A DNA stretch of 10,717 nucleotides from positions 1 to 10,717 of the forward strand of contig CANRZQ010000079.1 of the NCBI GenBank assembly GCA_947644475.1. Direction: 5' to 3'. The position numbers were made by a program, and so were the translations under genes. This DNA is from an uncultured Muribaculaceae bacterium (GTDB taxonomy: Bacteria > Bacteroidota > Bacteroidia > Bacteroidales > Muribaculaceae). Positions 1 through 6,918 of the stretch are shown here, piece by piece. Below the pieces are notes generated by a model. That model was not told the origin of the DNA. It made no database searches and was given only the letters and a program-made list of their open reading frames with translations. Each line of letters opens with the position of its first letter. Position 1 is the first letter of the stretch.

Positions 1-2280
1 GATCCCACAGTGCGCCGCCTCATCGCCGACATCGAGGCGATACGCGACGAGATAAAGGCCGACAGCGAACTGTGCGAGCGCATCCGCTATAAATATTCCA
101 TCAAGAACGTCACCGGCCTCAACCTGCTGCCGTTTGCCGTATTCACCGACCCCTGGGACATCATCACCCATGTGATGGTGGGCTCGGAAGGCACTCTCGC
201 CTTCCTCAGCGAGGCCACCGTGGCCACCTCGCATCTTTATCCGTCGTCGGCGTCGGCAATGGTATATTTCTCCGACATGGCCGAGGCATGCCGGGCTGTC
301 GTGGCCCTCAAAAAAGAAGCGCCGGTGTATTCGTGCGAACTGCTCGACCGCAAATCACTTGCCTCGGTCAACGATACAACCGGCCCCGGACTCACCGCCC
401 TGCTTATCGAGACCCGCGCCGACTCCGACGAGGACATCGCCCGGCAGACAGCCGAAATCACCGGCGTGCTCTCGCGCTTCTCGACATACAAGCCCGTGCG
501 GTTCACTTCCGACCCCGACGAGGTCGGTGCCATGTGGAAGATGCGCTCCGGCGTATTCCCGGCAGTGGGCGGGACACGCCCGGCAGGCACCACGGCCCTT
601 ATCGAGGACATCGCCTTCCATATCGACGACCTCCCCGACGCGTCGGTCGACCTGGCCCGGCTGCTCGTGGAGTGCGGCTACGACGACGCCTGCATCTACG
701 GCCATGCCCTCGAAGGCAACTACCACTTTATCATAGCCCAGTCGTTTGACACTCAGGCCGAAATCGACCGCTATGCCAACCTTATGCGCCGCATCGAGCA
801 ACTTGTGGTCGACCGCTATCACGGCTCGCTAAAAGCCGAGCACGGCACCGGCCGCAACATGGCTCCGTTTGTCGAGAAGGAATGGGGCGAGAAGGCGTTC
901 CGCATCATGCGCCGCATCAAGGACGCTTTCGACCCCAAAGGCATACTGAATCCCGGCGTGATTTTCAACGACGACCCCGAGTGCTACCTGCGCCACCTCA
1001 AACCCCTGCCGCTCACCGACCCCAAGGTCGACCGCTGCATCGAATGTGGCTTCTGCGAGGTGAACTGCGTAAGTTGCGGGCTAACCCTGTCGGCCCGCCA
1101 GCGCATCGTGGCCGCCCGCGAGATGTCGAGGCTCGAACGCTCGGGCGAGAACCCGGCCATGCTGGCCGAACTGCGCCGCGGATTCCGCTATCTCGGCAAC
1201 GAGACATGCGCCGGCGACGGCCTCTGCTCCACATCGTGTCCCATGGGCATCAACACCGGCGACCTCATCCACGATTTCCGCCAGGCAGCCCTGCCGCCTT
1301 CGTCGGCCGGGTATAAAATCGGCGACTTCGCCGCCGCCCATCTCGGAGCCGTGTGCTCGGCAATAAAGCCGGTGCTCGGAGCCGCCCAGATAGCACACGA
1401 TATCCTCGGCGACAAGGCTACTAACGTCATAGGGCGCGCCCTCCACGACATAGGCCTTCCGCTGTGGACTGCCTCGCTGCCTCGCCCGCGATTCGGCAAA
1501 ATACCGCAGACTCCGCCTCAAATGCGGAAAGTGGTATATTTCCCCTCGTGCATCAACCGCACCATGGGAGCGTCGGCCGACGGCAAGGAGGAATTTTCCG
1601 GCGACTTGATAAACCATGTGGTCCACCTTTGCGAGAAAGCCGGCTATGAAGTGATTTTCCCCTCCGATATGAAAAACCTGTGCTGCGGCATGATATGGGA
1701 AAGCAAGGGCATGCCCGATATTGCCGACCGCAAGACCGCCGAACTCGACGCCGCCCTGTGGGAAGCCTCCGAACATGGCCGCTGGCCAGTGGTGTGCGAC
1801 CAGAGCCCCTGTCTCCATCGCATGCGCGACCATATCAAGCGCGTGCGCCTCTACGAGACCGCCGAGTTTATCGAGGATTGCCTTGTGCCATATCTCGAAT
1901 TCAGCCCTGTCGACACTCCTGTGGCCGTGCACATCACCTGCTCGACGCGCCGCATGGGCCTGGCCGGAAAAATCGTGTCGCTGGCCTCGCGCTGCTCCAC
2001 GCGGGTGCTCGTTCCGCAAGAAATAGGGTGCTGCGGATTTGCCGGCGACAAAGGCTTCACGCATCCCGAACTCAACGCCTGGGGCCTGCGCAAACTCCGC
2101 TCTCAGGTCGAGGCTTTCGGAGCCGTCGACGGCTACTCCAACTCGCGCACATGCGAAATCGGACTCTCGACCAACTCGGGCATCCCCTACAAGTCGATTG
2201 TCTATCTTGTCAACCAAGTAACTCGTCCCAAAACCAACAATACGTCACATGACAGCCACACAATCAACCTCGAAAAATAA
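1..2280 (+). CDS. FAD- and Fe-S-binding D-2-hydroxyacid (probably D-lactate) dehydrogenase, 5'-truncated by window edge
   Basis: The frame is open from base 1, so the start and most of the N-terminal FAD-binding (PCMH) domain lie upstream; 759 residues are visible. Counting codons from base 1, the FAD-domain motif GSEGTL is at 61-66. The FAD-oxidase C-terminal domain follows, with HALEGNYH at 235-242 (likely metal/substrate histidines) and EHGTGR at 280-285. A ferredoxin-like cluster motif has C346, C349, C352 and C356, and a second motif has C403, C409 and C413-P. Two CCG (heterodisulfide-reductase-like) motifs lie at 561-563 and 677-679. This order matches GlcD-GlcF-type fusions such as bacterial Dld-II D-lactate dehydrogenases and YdiJ-type D-2-hydroxyglutarate dehydrogenases, which pass electrons to the respiratory chain. 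Substrate cannot be fixed from sequence. D-lactate is favoured because the downstream run contains MurQ, which releases D-lactate. The 3' end overlaps the next gene by 32 nt, implying co-transcription. Confidence 0.88.
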   Translation, partial: DPTVRRLIADIEAIRDEIKADSELCERIRYKYSIKNVTGLNLLPFAVFTDPWDIITHVMVGSEGTLAFLSEATVATSHLYPSSASAMVYFSDMAEACRAVVALKKEAPVYSCELLDRKSLASVNDTTGPGLTALLIETRADSDEDIARQTAEITGVLSRFSTYKPVRFTSDPDEVGAMWKMRSGVFPAVGGTRPAGTTALIEDIAFHIDDLPDASVDLARLLVECGYDDACIYGHALEGNYHFIIAQSFDTQAEIDRYANLMRRIEQLVVDRYHGSLKAEHGTGRNMAPFVEKEWGEKAFRIMRRIKDAFDPKGILNPGVIFNDDPECYLRHLKPLPLTDPKVDRCIECGFCEVNCVSCGLTLSARQRIVAAREMSRLERSGENPAMLAELRRGFRYLGNETCAGDGLCSTSCPMGINTGDLIHDFRQAALPPSSAGYKIGDFAAAHLGAVCSAIKPVLGAAQIAHDILGDKATNVIGRALHDIGLPLWTASLPRPRFGKIPQTPPQMRKVVYFPSCINRTMGASADGKEEFSGDLINHVVHLCEKAGYEVIFPSDMKNLCCGMIWESKGMPDIADRKTAELDAALWEASEHGRWPVVCDQSPCLHRMRDHIKRVRLYETAEFIEDCLVPYLEFSPVDTPVAVHITCSTRRMGLAGKIVSLASRCSTRVLVPQEIGCCGFAGDKGFTHPELNAWGLRKLRSQVEAFGAVDGYSNSRTCEIGLSTNSGIPYKSIVYLVNQVTRPKTNNTSHDSHTINLEK

Positions 2281-3442
2281 AGGTGGCCGCCTGCTTGCCC
2301 TCGACATACTCCGCGGCATCACCATCGCGGGCATGATTCTCGTCAACAATCCCGGCACGTGGAGCGACATCTACGCTCCGCTTCGCCACGCCGAGTGGCA
2401 CGGCCTCACGCCCACCGACCTGGTTTTCCCCTTCTTCATGTTCATCATGGGCGTGTCCACCTACTTCTCCCTGCGCAAATACGATTTCTCGTTCACCTGG
2501 CCCACCCTGGCCAAGATACTGCGCCGCACGGTGGTGATATTTTTCATCGGATTCGCCCTGGCATGGTTCGGCCGGATTCTCGGCGGACTGCGCAATCCCG
2601 ACATATCGATTACCGACGCGCTGTTCAATTTCAGCCACATACGCATCCTCGGGGTAATGCCCCGACTGGCGCTGTGCTACGGCGTGTCGTCGCTGCTTGC
2701 CATCCTGCTCTCGCGCCGTCAACTGGTGTGGACAGTGATAGTAATGCTCGCGGCTTACTTCCTGATTCTTGTTTTCGGCCACGGATTTGAGTTTTCCGAC
2801 GCCAATGTCATCTCAATCGTCGACCACAAGGTGCTCGGCCCCGACCACATGTATGCCGACACAATCGACGGCCTCCGCCTGAAATTCGACCCCGAAGGGC
2901 TGTTGTCGACCCTGCCGTCGATAGCCCACTGCCTTATCGGATTCCTCTGCGGATGGCTCATCGTGTCGACAAAAGACAACAGCCTGCGCATCAACCGCCT
3001 TTTCATCGTTGGCACCATCCTCACCTTCGCCGGCTTCCTGCTCAGTTACGGCTGCCCGATAAACAAGAAAATATGGTCGCCCACATTCGTGCTCACCACA
3101 TGCGGCCTGGCCTCGTCGTTCCTTGGCCTGCTCATATGGATTATCGACATCAAGGGCCATCGCCGCTGGTGCCGCTTCTTCGAGTCGTTTGGCGTGAACC
3201 CGCTGTTTATGTACTGCCTCGGCACAGTATGGTCGATCCTGTTCGGATTCATCCGCATACCCATGGCCTCGGCCGAACACGGCTTCGTCAACCTCCACAC
3301 CCTCGTGTTCCGCCACTTCCTCGTGCCCCTGTGCGGCGAAAACACCACCCTGGCATCGTTCTGCTTCGCGGCCCTGTTCGTGCTGTTCAACTGGTGCTTC
3401 GGCTACATCCTTTACAAAAAGAAAATTTACATCAAGATATGA
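2249..3442 (+). CDS. murT: Multi-pass inner-membrane protein of the DUF5009/NagX (COG4299-like) family, candidate MurNAc transporter MurT
   Basis: This 397-residue, strongly hydrophobic protein has about ten predicted membrane segments by eye, for example around residues 20-34, 57-74, 92-110, 139-154, 158-177, 223-240, 250-267, 280-299, 317-335 and 368-389. The family signature near the N terminus, RLLALDILRG (14-23) and WHGLTPTDLVFPFFMF (50-65), is typical of proteins annotated as DUF5009 or heparan-alpha-glucosaminide N-acetyltransferase-like. The ATG at 2249 is the only ATG before that signature, so the 32-nt overlap with the upstream gene is probably real. The stop overlaps the next start as ATGA (3439-3442). 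In Tannerella forsythia, a membrane protein in the same position before a kinase and MurQ was reported to import MurNAc. I assign MurT from that gene order rather than from a diagnostic motif. An acyltransferase acting on amino sugars is the main alternative. Confidence 0.75.
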   Translation: MTATQSTSKNKGGRLLALDILRGITIAGMILVNNPGTWSDIYAPLRHAEWHGLTPTDLVFPFFMFIMGVSTYFSLRKYDFSFTWPTLAKILRRTVVIFFIGFALAWFGRILGGLRNPDISITDALFNFSHIRILGVMPRLALCYGVSSLLAILLSRRQLVWTVIVMLAAYFLILVFGHGFEFSDANVISIVDHKVLGPDHMYADTIDGLRLKFDPEGLLSTLPSIAHCLIGFLCGWLIVSTKDNSLRINRLFIVGTILTFAGFLLSYGCPINKKIWSPTFVLTTCGLASSFLGLLIWIIDIKGHRRWCRFFESFGVNPLFMYCLGTVWSILFGFIRIPMASAEHGFVNLHTLVFRHFLVPLCGENTTLASFCFAALFVLFNWCFGYILYKKKIYIKI

Positions 3443-4296
3443 TACTGATTGCTGACTGCGGAAGCACCAAAATCGACTGGTGCGCCGTAAACAATGGTGA
3501 AATATTAAAACAAATTTTCACGCCCGGCATCAACGCCGTGTTGCTCACCGGCGAGGAAATCAAGGCCCGGTTGGCCGCCGAACTCATGCCCGCGCTTGGC
3601 GAATTCCTCGCCGGACAAAGCGACGGCATCGACGCCGTATATTTCTACGGCGCGGGGTGCATCTCCCCCGAAGTGTGCGCCAACGTGGCCGAGGCCATCC
3701 GCGCCAACATCCCGGCCGGCAAGGTGGAAGTGCACACCGACCTGCTCGCCGCCGCCCGCGCCCTCTGCGGCCATGCCCCCGGCATAGCCTGCATCATGGG
3801 CACAGGCTCCAACTCGTGCTATTACGACGGCTCTCAAATCGCCTCCAACGTGTCGCCGCTGGGATTTATCCTCGGCGACGAAGGCTCCGGCGCCGTGCTT
3901 GGCAAACTGCTCGTAGGCGACGTGCTTAAAAACCAGCTTCCGGCCCGTATCTGCGAAAAGTTCCTCTCGCAATACAATCTCGACCGCCTCACCATCATAC
4001 GCCGCGTATATAAGGAGCCGGCGCCCAACCGCTTCCTCGCGTCGCTCGCGCCCTTCTTGCTTGAAAACATCACAGAGCCGGCCATCCACCGCCTGGTGCT
4101 CGAATCGTTCCGGGCATTCTTCGTGCGCAACGTATGCCAATATCCCGAGCACCGCGCCGTGAAAGTGAATTTCATCGGCTCCATCGCCCACCATTTCCAC
4201 ACGGTGCTCCGCGAGGCTGCCGGGCAGACAGGCTGCGCTGTGGGCCAAATCCTGCAAAGCCCCATGCCGGGCCTCATCCGTTTCCATAGTTGTTAG
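3439..4296 (+). CDS. murK: BadF/BadG/BcrA-type ATPase, amino-sugar kinase, probable MurNAc kinase MurK
   Basis: This is a 285-residue cytoplasmic kinase of the ASKHA fold. The phosphate-1 loop ADCGSTK is at 5-11. A candidate catalytic aspartate is D101 (HTDLLAAARAL). The phosphate-2 motif GTGSNS is at 121-126, LGDEGSG at 145-151, and the family-type C-terminal ending GLIRFH is close to the stop. The expected reaction is ATP-dependent phosphorylation of N-acetylmuramic acid or N-acetylglucosamine at O6. Placement between a MurT-like membrane protein and MurQ favours MurNAc, because its 6-phosphate is the MurQ substrate. The frame is open far upstream (from 2953) inside murT, but homology begins only at the ATG at 3439, which overlaps the murT stop as ATGA and so suggests translational coupling. 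GlcNAc kinase activity, alone or in addition, cannot be excluded. Confidence 0.85.
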   Translation: MILIADCGSTKIDWCAVNNGEILKQIFTPGINAVLLTGEEIKARLAAELMPALGEFLAGQSDGIDAVYFYGAGCISPEVCANVAEAIRANIPAGKVEVHTDLLAAARALCGHAPGIACIMGTGSNSCYYDGSQIASNVSPLGFILGDEGSGAVLGKLLVGDVLKNQLPARICEKFLSQYNLDRLTIIRRVYKEPAPNRFLASLAPFLLENITEPAIHRLVLESFRAFFVRNVCQYPEHRAVKVNFIGSIAHHFHTVLREAAGQTGCAVGQILQSPMPGLIRFHSC

Positions 4297-4316
4297 ACAT
4301 CTTAATTCCTCACATT

Positions 4317-5132
4317 ATGTTTGATAAAATCAGCGAAAAACCGTCGCTTTACGATAACCTCGAACAAAAATCCGTAGGAGAACTCCTTCACGACATCAAT
4401 AACGAGGACAAAAAAGTAGCCATTGCCGTGGAAAAGGCTATACCGCAGATTGAGAAACTTGTCACGGCCATTGTCGAGCGCATGCGCCGCGGCGGTCGCA
4501 TCTTCTACATGGGAGCCGGCACATCGGGACGCCTCGGCGTGCTCGACGCCTCCGAAATTCCCCCCACTTTCGGCATGGACCCGGGCTGGGTCGTAGGCAT
4601 CATCGCCGGCGGCGACTACGCCCTGCGTCATCCCGTGGAAAATGCCGAGGACGACACACGCCAAGGCTGGCTCGACCTGCAAGAGTTCGGCATCAACGAC
4701 AAGGACACCGTGATTGGCATCGCTGCCTCCGGCACCACGCCATATGTGATAGGCGCGCTTGAAGAATGTCGGCGTCACGGCATCCTCACCGGCTCCATCT
4801 GCTCCAACCCCGACTCGCCCCTGTCGGCAGCGGCCGACATACCCATCGAGATGGTGGTCGGGCCGGAATACGTCACCGGCAGTTCGCGCATGAAATCGGG
4901 CACCGGGCAAAAGATGATTTGCAACATGATCACCACCTCGGTAATGATACAGATGGGCCGCGTGAAAGGCAACAAGATGGTGAACATGCAACTGTCCAAC
5001 GCCAAACTTGTCGACCGGGGCACACGCATGGTGGTCGAGGAACTCGGCCTGCCCTACGACGAGGCGCGCCGCCTGCTTCTGCTCCACGGCTCGGTGAAAA
5101 AAGCCGTCGACGCTTATCGCAAAGACCAATGA
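4317..5132 (+). CDS. murQ: N-acetylmuramic acid 6-phosphate etherase
   Basis: This 271-residue SIS-domain enzyme cleaves the D-lactyl ether of MurNAc-6-phosphate, giving GlcNAc-6-phosphate and D-lactate in the cytoplasm. The phosphosugar-binding signature GAGTSGRLGVLDASE spans residues 66-80. E80 and E111 align with the catalytic glutamates E83 and E114 of E. coli MurQ (constant offset of 3). The second SIS loop reads ASGTTPY, where E. coli-type enzymes have ASGRTPY. The block GSSRMKSGTGQKM is typical of the family. The ATG at 4317 is chosen over an in-frame TTG at 4290, because the latter would overlap murK and add nine non-family residues. The gap to murK is 20 nt and to the next gene 1 nt, so the gene sits mid-operon. 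The reaction product is the likely reason for the D-lactate-type dehydrogenase at the start of the run. Confidence 0.96.
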   Translation: MFDKISEKPSLYDNLEQKSVGELLHDINNEDKKVAIAVEKAIPQIEKLVTAIVERMRRGGRIFYMGAGTSGRLGVLDASEIPPTFGMDPGWVVGIIAGGDYALRHPVENAEDDTRQGWLDLQEFGINDKDTVIGIAASGTTPYVIGALEECRRHGILTGSICSNPDSPLSAAADIPIEMVVGPEYVTGSSRMKSGTGQKMICNMITTSVMIQMGRVKGNKMVNMQLSNAKLVDRGTRMVVEELGLPYDEARRLLLLHGSVKKAVDAYRKDQ

Positions 5133-5133
5133 C

Positions 5134-6165
5134 ATGAATTTTTACAAATACGCTAAAAAATTTCTTTCCATAAAAAGCCCGAGGGTGAAATATCTTTCAC
5201 TCTTGGGCGCCCATTTGACGGGCATGCGCTATATCGGCGTTTACCTCGACCCGGTGATGGCCTGCAACATACGCTGCCAAATGTGCGCGTTTTCCGACCC
5301 CGACGGCCGGCCTCGGCCACTGCCGAAATTCACGGCTGAACGCCTGTCTGACATCAGCCGTGCCTTTTTCCGCCGCACTCTCAAACTGCAACTCGGATGC
5401 TCGGCCGAGCCCACTCTATCGCCCGACCTCGAGGCGTTTATGGCCGAAGGCCGCCGACAAGGCATCCCCGCCATCGAACTCACCACCAACGGCCAACTGC
5501 TCGACTTCGACCGGCTCTGCGCCCTTGCCGATGCTGGCCTCACAGGCATTACCATCTCGCTCCACGGCACCACCCGGGAAACATACGAATACCTGATGCA
5601 GGGCGCGAAATTCGACAATCTCCTGCGGCTTATCGATGCCATCAAGCGTGTGCAGACAAAGCATCCCGGCTTCCTTCTGCGCATCAACTACACTTTCAAC
5701 AATCTCAACGTGGCCGAAATGGCCGGCATCCCCGGACTTTTCGACGGCGCGAGAATATCGGTGTTGCAGATTCGTCCTATCCAGAATCTCGGCGCCAACA
5801 CGGCATACCACGATTTTGACCTCTCCGATATTTACAACCGCTACGATGATCTTGTGGCTCCGATACGCCGGTGGGCCGCCGACAGCGGCGTGATGTGCGT
5901 AGCCCCCGAACGCGAGAATCTGCTGGCTCTCGAAGAACAGGCCGTCGACCCCGTGGCCGCCGTGGTGGAGCATCTCACCTATTGCTTCGTCACATCAACA
6001 TCGGCCTACCATGCCGACTTCGACCCTGCCCGTGAGGATTTCAACGCCTACCACCGACGTCACGGCCTCACTCGCCGCCTGGCCCGCGCTGTCGTCACAG
6101 GACGCTTCGACCTCGACGACCTGAAAATAAACGTGACAAAAAAATTAAACTACACAATAAAATGA
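5134..6165 (+). CDS. Radical SAM protein of unknown substrate, lacking a recognisable SPASM domain
   Basis: The protein has 343 residues. The canonical radical SAM cluster motif CxxxCxxC is C44, C48 and C51 (ACNIRCQMC), binding the [4Fe-4S] cluster that cleaves S-adenosylmethionine. The segment GCSAEPTL around residues 88-95 occupies the place of the family's GGEP-type SAM-binding motif, and TISLHG (140-145) is a core barrel strand. Downstream cysteines C255 and C284 are too few and wrongly spaced for a SPASM/twitch auxiliary cluster. The C terminus is instead a basic tail rich in Arg, Lys and Asn. The basic, aromatic N terminus (MNFYKYAKKF) precedes the core by about 40 residues and may touch membrane or partner. 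It starts 1 nt after the murQ stop and overlaps the next gene as ATGA, so it is almost certainly co-translated with both. Substrate is unknown; I see no maturase partner peptide nearby. Confidence 0.85.
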   Translation: MNFYKYAKKFLSIKSPRVKYLSLLGAHLTGMRYIGVYLDPVMACNIRCQMCAFSDPDGRPRPLPKFTAERLSDISRAFFRRTLKLQLGCSAEPTLSPDLEAFMAEGRRQGIPAIELTTNGQLLDFDRLCALADAGLTGITISLHGTTRETYEYLMQGAKFDNLLRLIDAIKRVQTKHPGFLLRINYTFNNLNVAEMAGIPGLFDGARISVLQIRPIQNLGANTAYHDFDLSDIYNRYDDLVAPIRRWAADSGVMCVAPERENLLALEEQAVDPVAAVVEHLTYCFVTSTSAYHADFDPAREDFNAYHRRHGLTRRLARAVVTGRFDLDDLKINVTKKLNYTIK

Positions 6166-6824
6166 AACGAATAGCATTTGCCGTCACGGCCCTGCTGTCG
6201 ATGCTCTGCGCCCCGGCACAGGAGGCATACCGTCCCGACGTGTTCTACTATCAGCGCTCATCGCTGTTCGACATTCTGCCCGTCGATTCTGCCGACATAA
6301 TCATGCTCGGCAACTCGCTCACCAACGGCGGCGAATGGCACGAACTCCTCGGCATGCCCAACGTGAAAAACCGCGGCATATCCTCCGATGTGATCGACGG
6401 CGTGAAGATGCGCCTTCGTCCGCTCGTAAAGGGACAGCCCGCCAAGATTTTCCTGATGATTGGCGTTAACGACATATCGCACGACCTCTCGGCCGACTCC
6501 GTGGCCTCGGCCTATCTCGGCCTTATCCGCGAAATCCGCCGCGAGATGCCCGGAACGAAACTCTATGTGCAGTCGTGCCTGCCGGTAAATATCTCATTCG
6601 GACGCTACAAGAAGATGGCCGACAAAGAGCAGGTGATACGCGACGTCAACGCTCTTGTATCGGCCCGTGCCAAAGCCGATGGCTTTACATGGATCGACCT
6701 TTACAGCCGCTTCGCCGACGCCGACGGACACATGCACCGCCATCTCACCAACGACGGCCTCCACCTCCTCGGCCCCGGCTACGTCCTTTGGCGCGACACT
6801 ATCCTTCCTTATGTAATGGAATAG
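6162..6824 (+). CDS. Secreted SGNH/GDSL-family hydrolase (carbohydrate esterase-like)
   Basis: This 220-residue protein has a Sec signal peptide: KR at 2-3, a hydrophobic core at about 4-15, and probable cleavage in CAPA-QEA near residue 19/20. The SGNH blocks are in order: block I GNSLTNGGEW (nucleophile S52), block II glycine in NRGISSD (G72), block III GVND (N103), and block V NDGLH (D198 and H201 of the triad). It therefore acts outside the cytoplasm, most likely in the periplasm, as an esterase. Sequence style resembles sialate/xylan O-acetylesterase-like GDSL proteins, but the substrate cannot be read directly. It overlaps the radical SAM gene as ATGA and ends the run that contains murT, murK and murQ. 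Removal of O-acetyl groups from incoming sugars is therefore a reasonable but unproven role. C16 does not sit in a proper lipobox, so a lipoprotein is unlikely. Confidence 0.87.
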   Translation: MKRIAFAVTALLSMLCAPAQEAYRPDVFYYQRSSLFDILPVDSADIIMLGNSLTNGGEWHELLGMPNVKNRGISSDVIDGVKMRLRPLVKGQPAKIFLMIGVNDISHDLSADSVASAYLGLIREIRREMPGTKLYVQSCLPVNISFGRYKKMADKEQVIRDVNALVSARAKADGFTWIDLYSRFADADGHMHRHLTNDGLHLLGPGYVLWRDTILPYVME

Positions 6825-6856
6825 TTGGGAAGTGTGGAAGTTGGGAAGTGTGGAAG
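6825..6856 (+). repeat. Two perfect 16-bp tandem repeats, C-free on + strand
   Basis: The unit TTGGGAAGTGTGGAAG occurs at 6825-6840 and again at 6841-6856 without mismatch, directly after the stop of the SGNH hydrolase gene. The 32 bases contain no C on the + strand. The second copy, with the end of the first, forms the left arm of the inverted repeat described separately. Confidence 0.95.
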
Positions 6857-6872
6857 ATCTTCCCAACTTCCA
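6835..6872 (+). repeat. 14-bp perfect inverted repeat (stem-loop) between the SGNH hydrolase gene and serB
   Basis: Arms 6835-6848 (TGGAAGTTGGGAAG) and 6859-6872 are exact reverse complements around a 10-base loop. After a G/A mismatch, three more pairs (6831-6833 with 6874-6876) extend the stem. No T-run follows the right arm, so this is not a standard intrinsic terminator. It could still act as an mRNA processing or stabilising hairpin at the 3' end of the salvage operon, or as an extragenic palindrome. Confidence 0.85.
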
Positions 6873-6918
6873 AACTCCCAAACTCCCCAAACTCCCAACT
6901 CCCAAACTCCCCAAACTT
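6859..6918 (+). repeat. 60-base G-free C/A/T tract with a 21-nt direct repeat abutting the serB start
   Basis: The tract has no G on the + strand and is built from AAACTCCC-like units. A 21-nt segment at 6873-6893 is repeated exactly at 6897-6917, an offset of 24, and the second copy ends one base before the serB ATG. It is open in the serB frame and would encode a repeating Pro-Lys-Leu string. It serves as the serB leader, and I see no promoter-like motif in it. Confidence 0.9.

Noticed and set aside
1081..2217. Long antisense open frame (378 codons) opposite the dehydrogenase gene
   Set aside because: It lies opposite a strongly supported coding frame with Fe-S motifs. Long antisense frames are common in G+C-rich genes, and the translation shows no recognisable domain.
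2953..3438. N-terminal extension of the kinase frame inside murT
   Set aside because: The frame is open by chance there. The translation is Arg/His/Pro-rich and unlike any kinase, while homology begins exactly at the ATG at 3439.
3505..4287. Antisense open frame (260 codons) opposite murK
   Set aside because: It shadows a conserved kinase, is rich in His, Gly and Ala without motifs, and has no start context or neighbours on the minus strand.
4290..4316. Earlier TTG start for murQ
   Set aside because: It would overlap the murK stop and add nine residues not seen in the family; the ATG at 4317 aligns with MurQ N termini.
6195..6224. Lipoprotein signal at C16 of the SGNH hydrolase
   Set aside because: The residues before the cysteine (Ser-Met-Leu) do not form a lipobox; a standard signal peptidase I site a few residues later fits better.
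6835..6872. Intrinsic terminator call for the operon
   Set aside because: The stem is strong, but an A/C-rich tract follows rather than a T-run, so only a hairpin or repeat is claimed.
6873..6917. Possible CRISPR-like direct repeats
   Set aside because: There are only two 21-nt copies with a 3-nt gap, no unique spacers and no cas genes.
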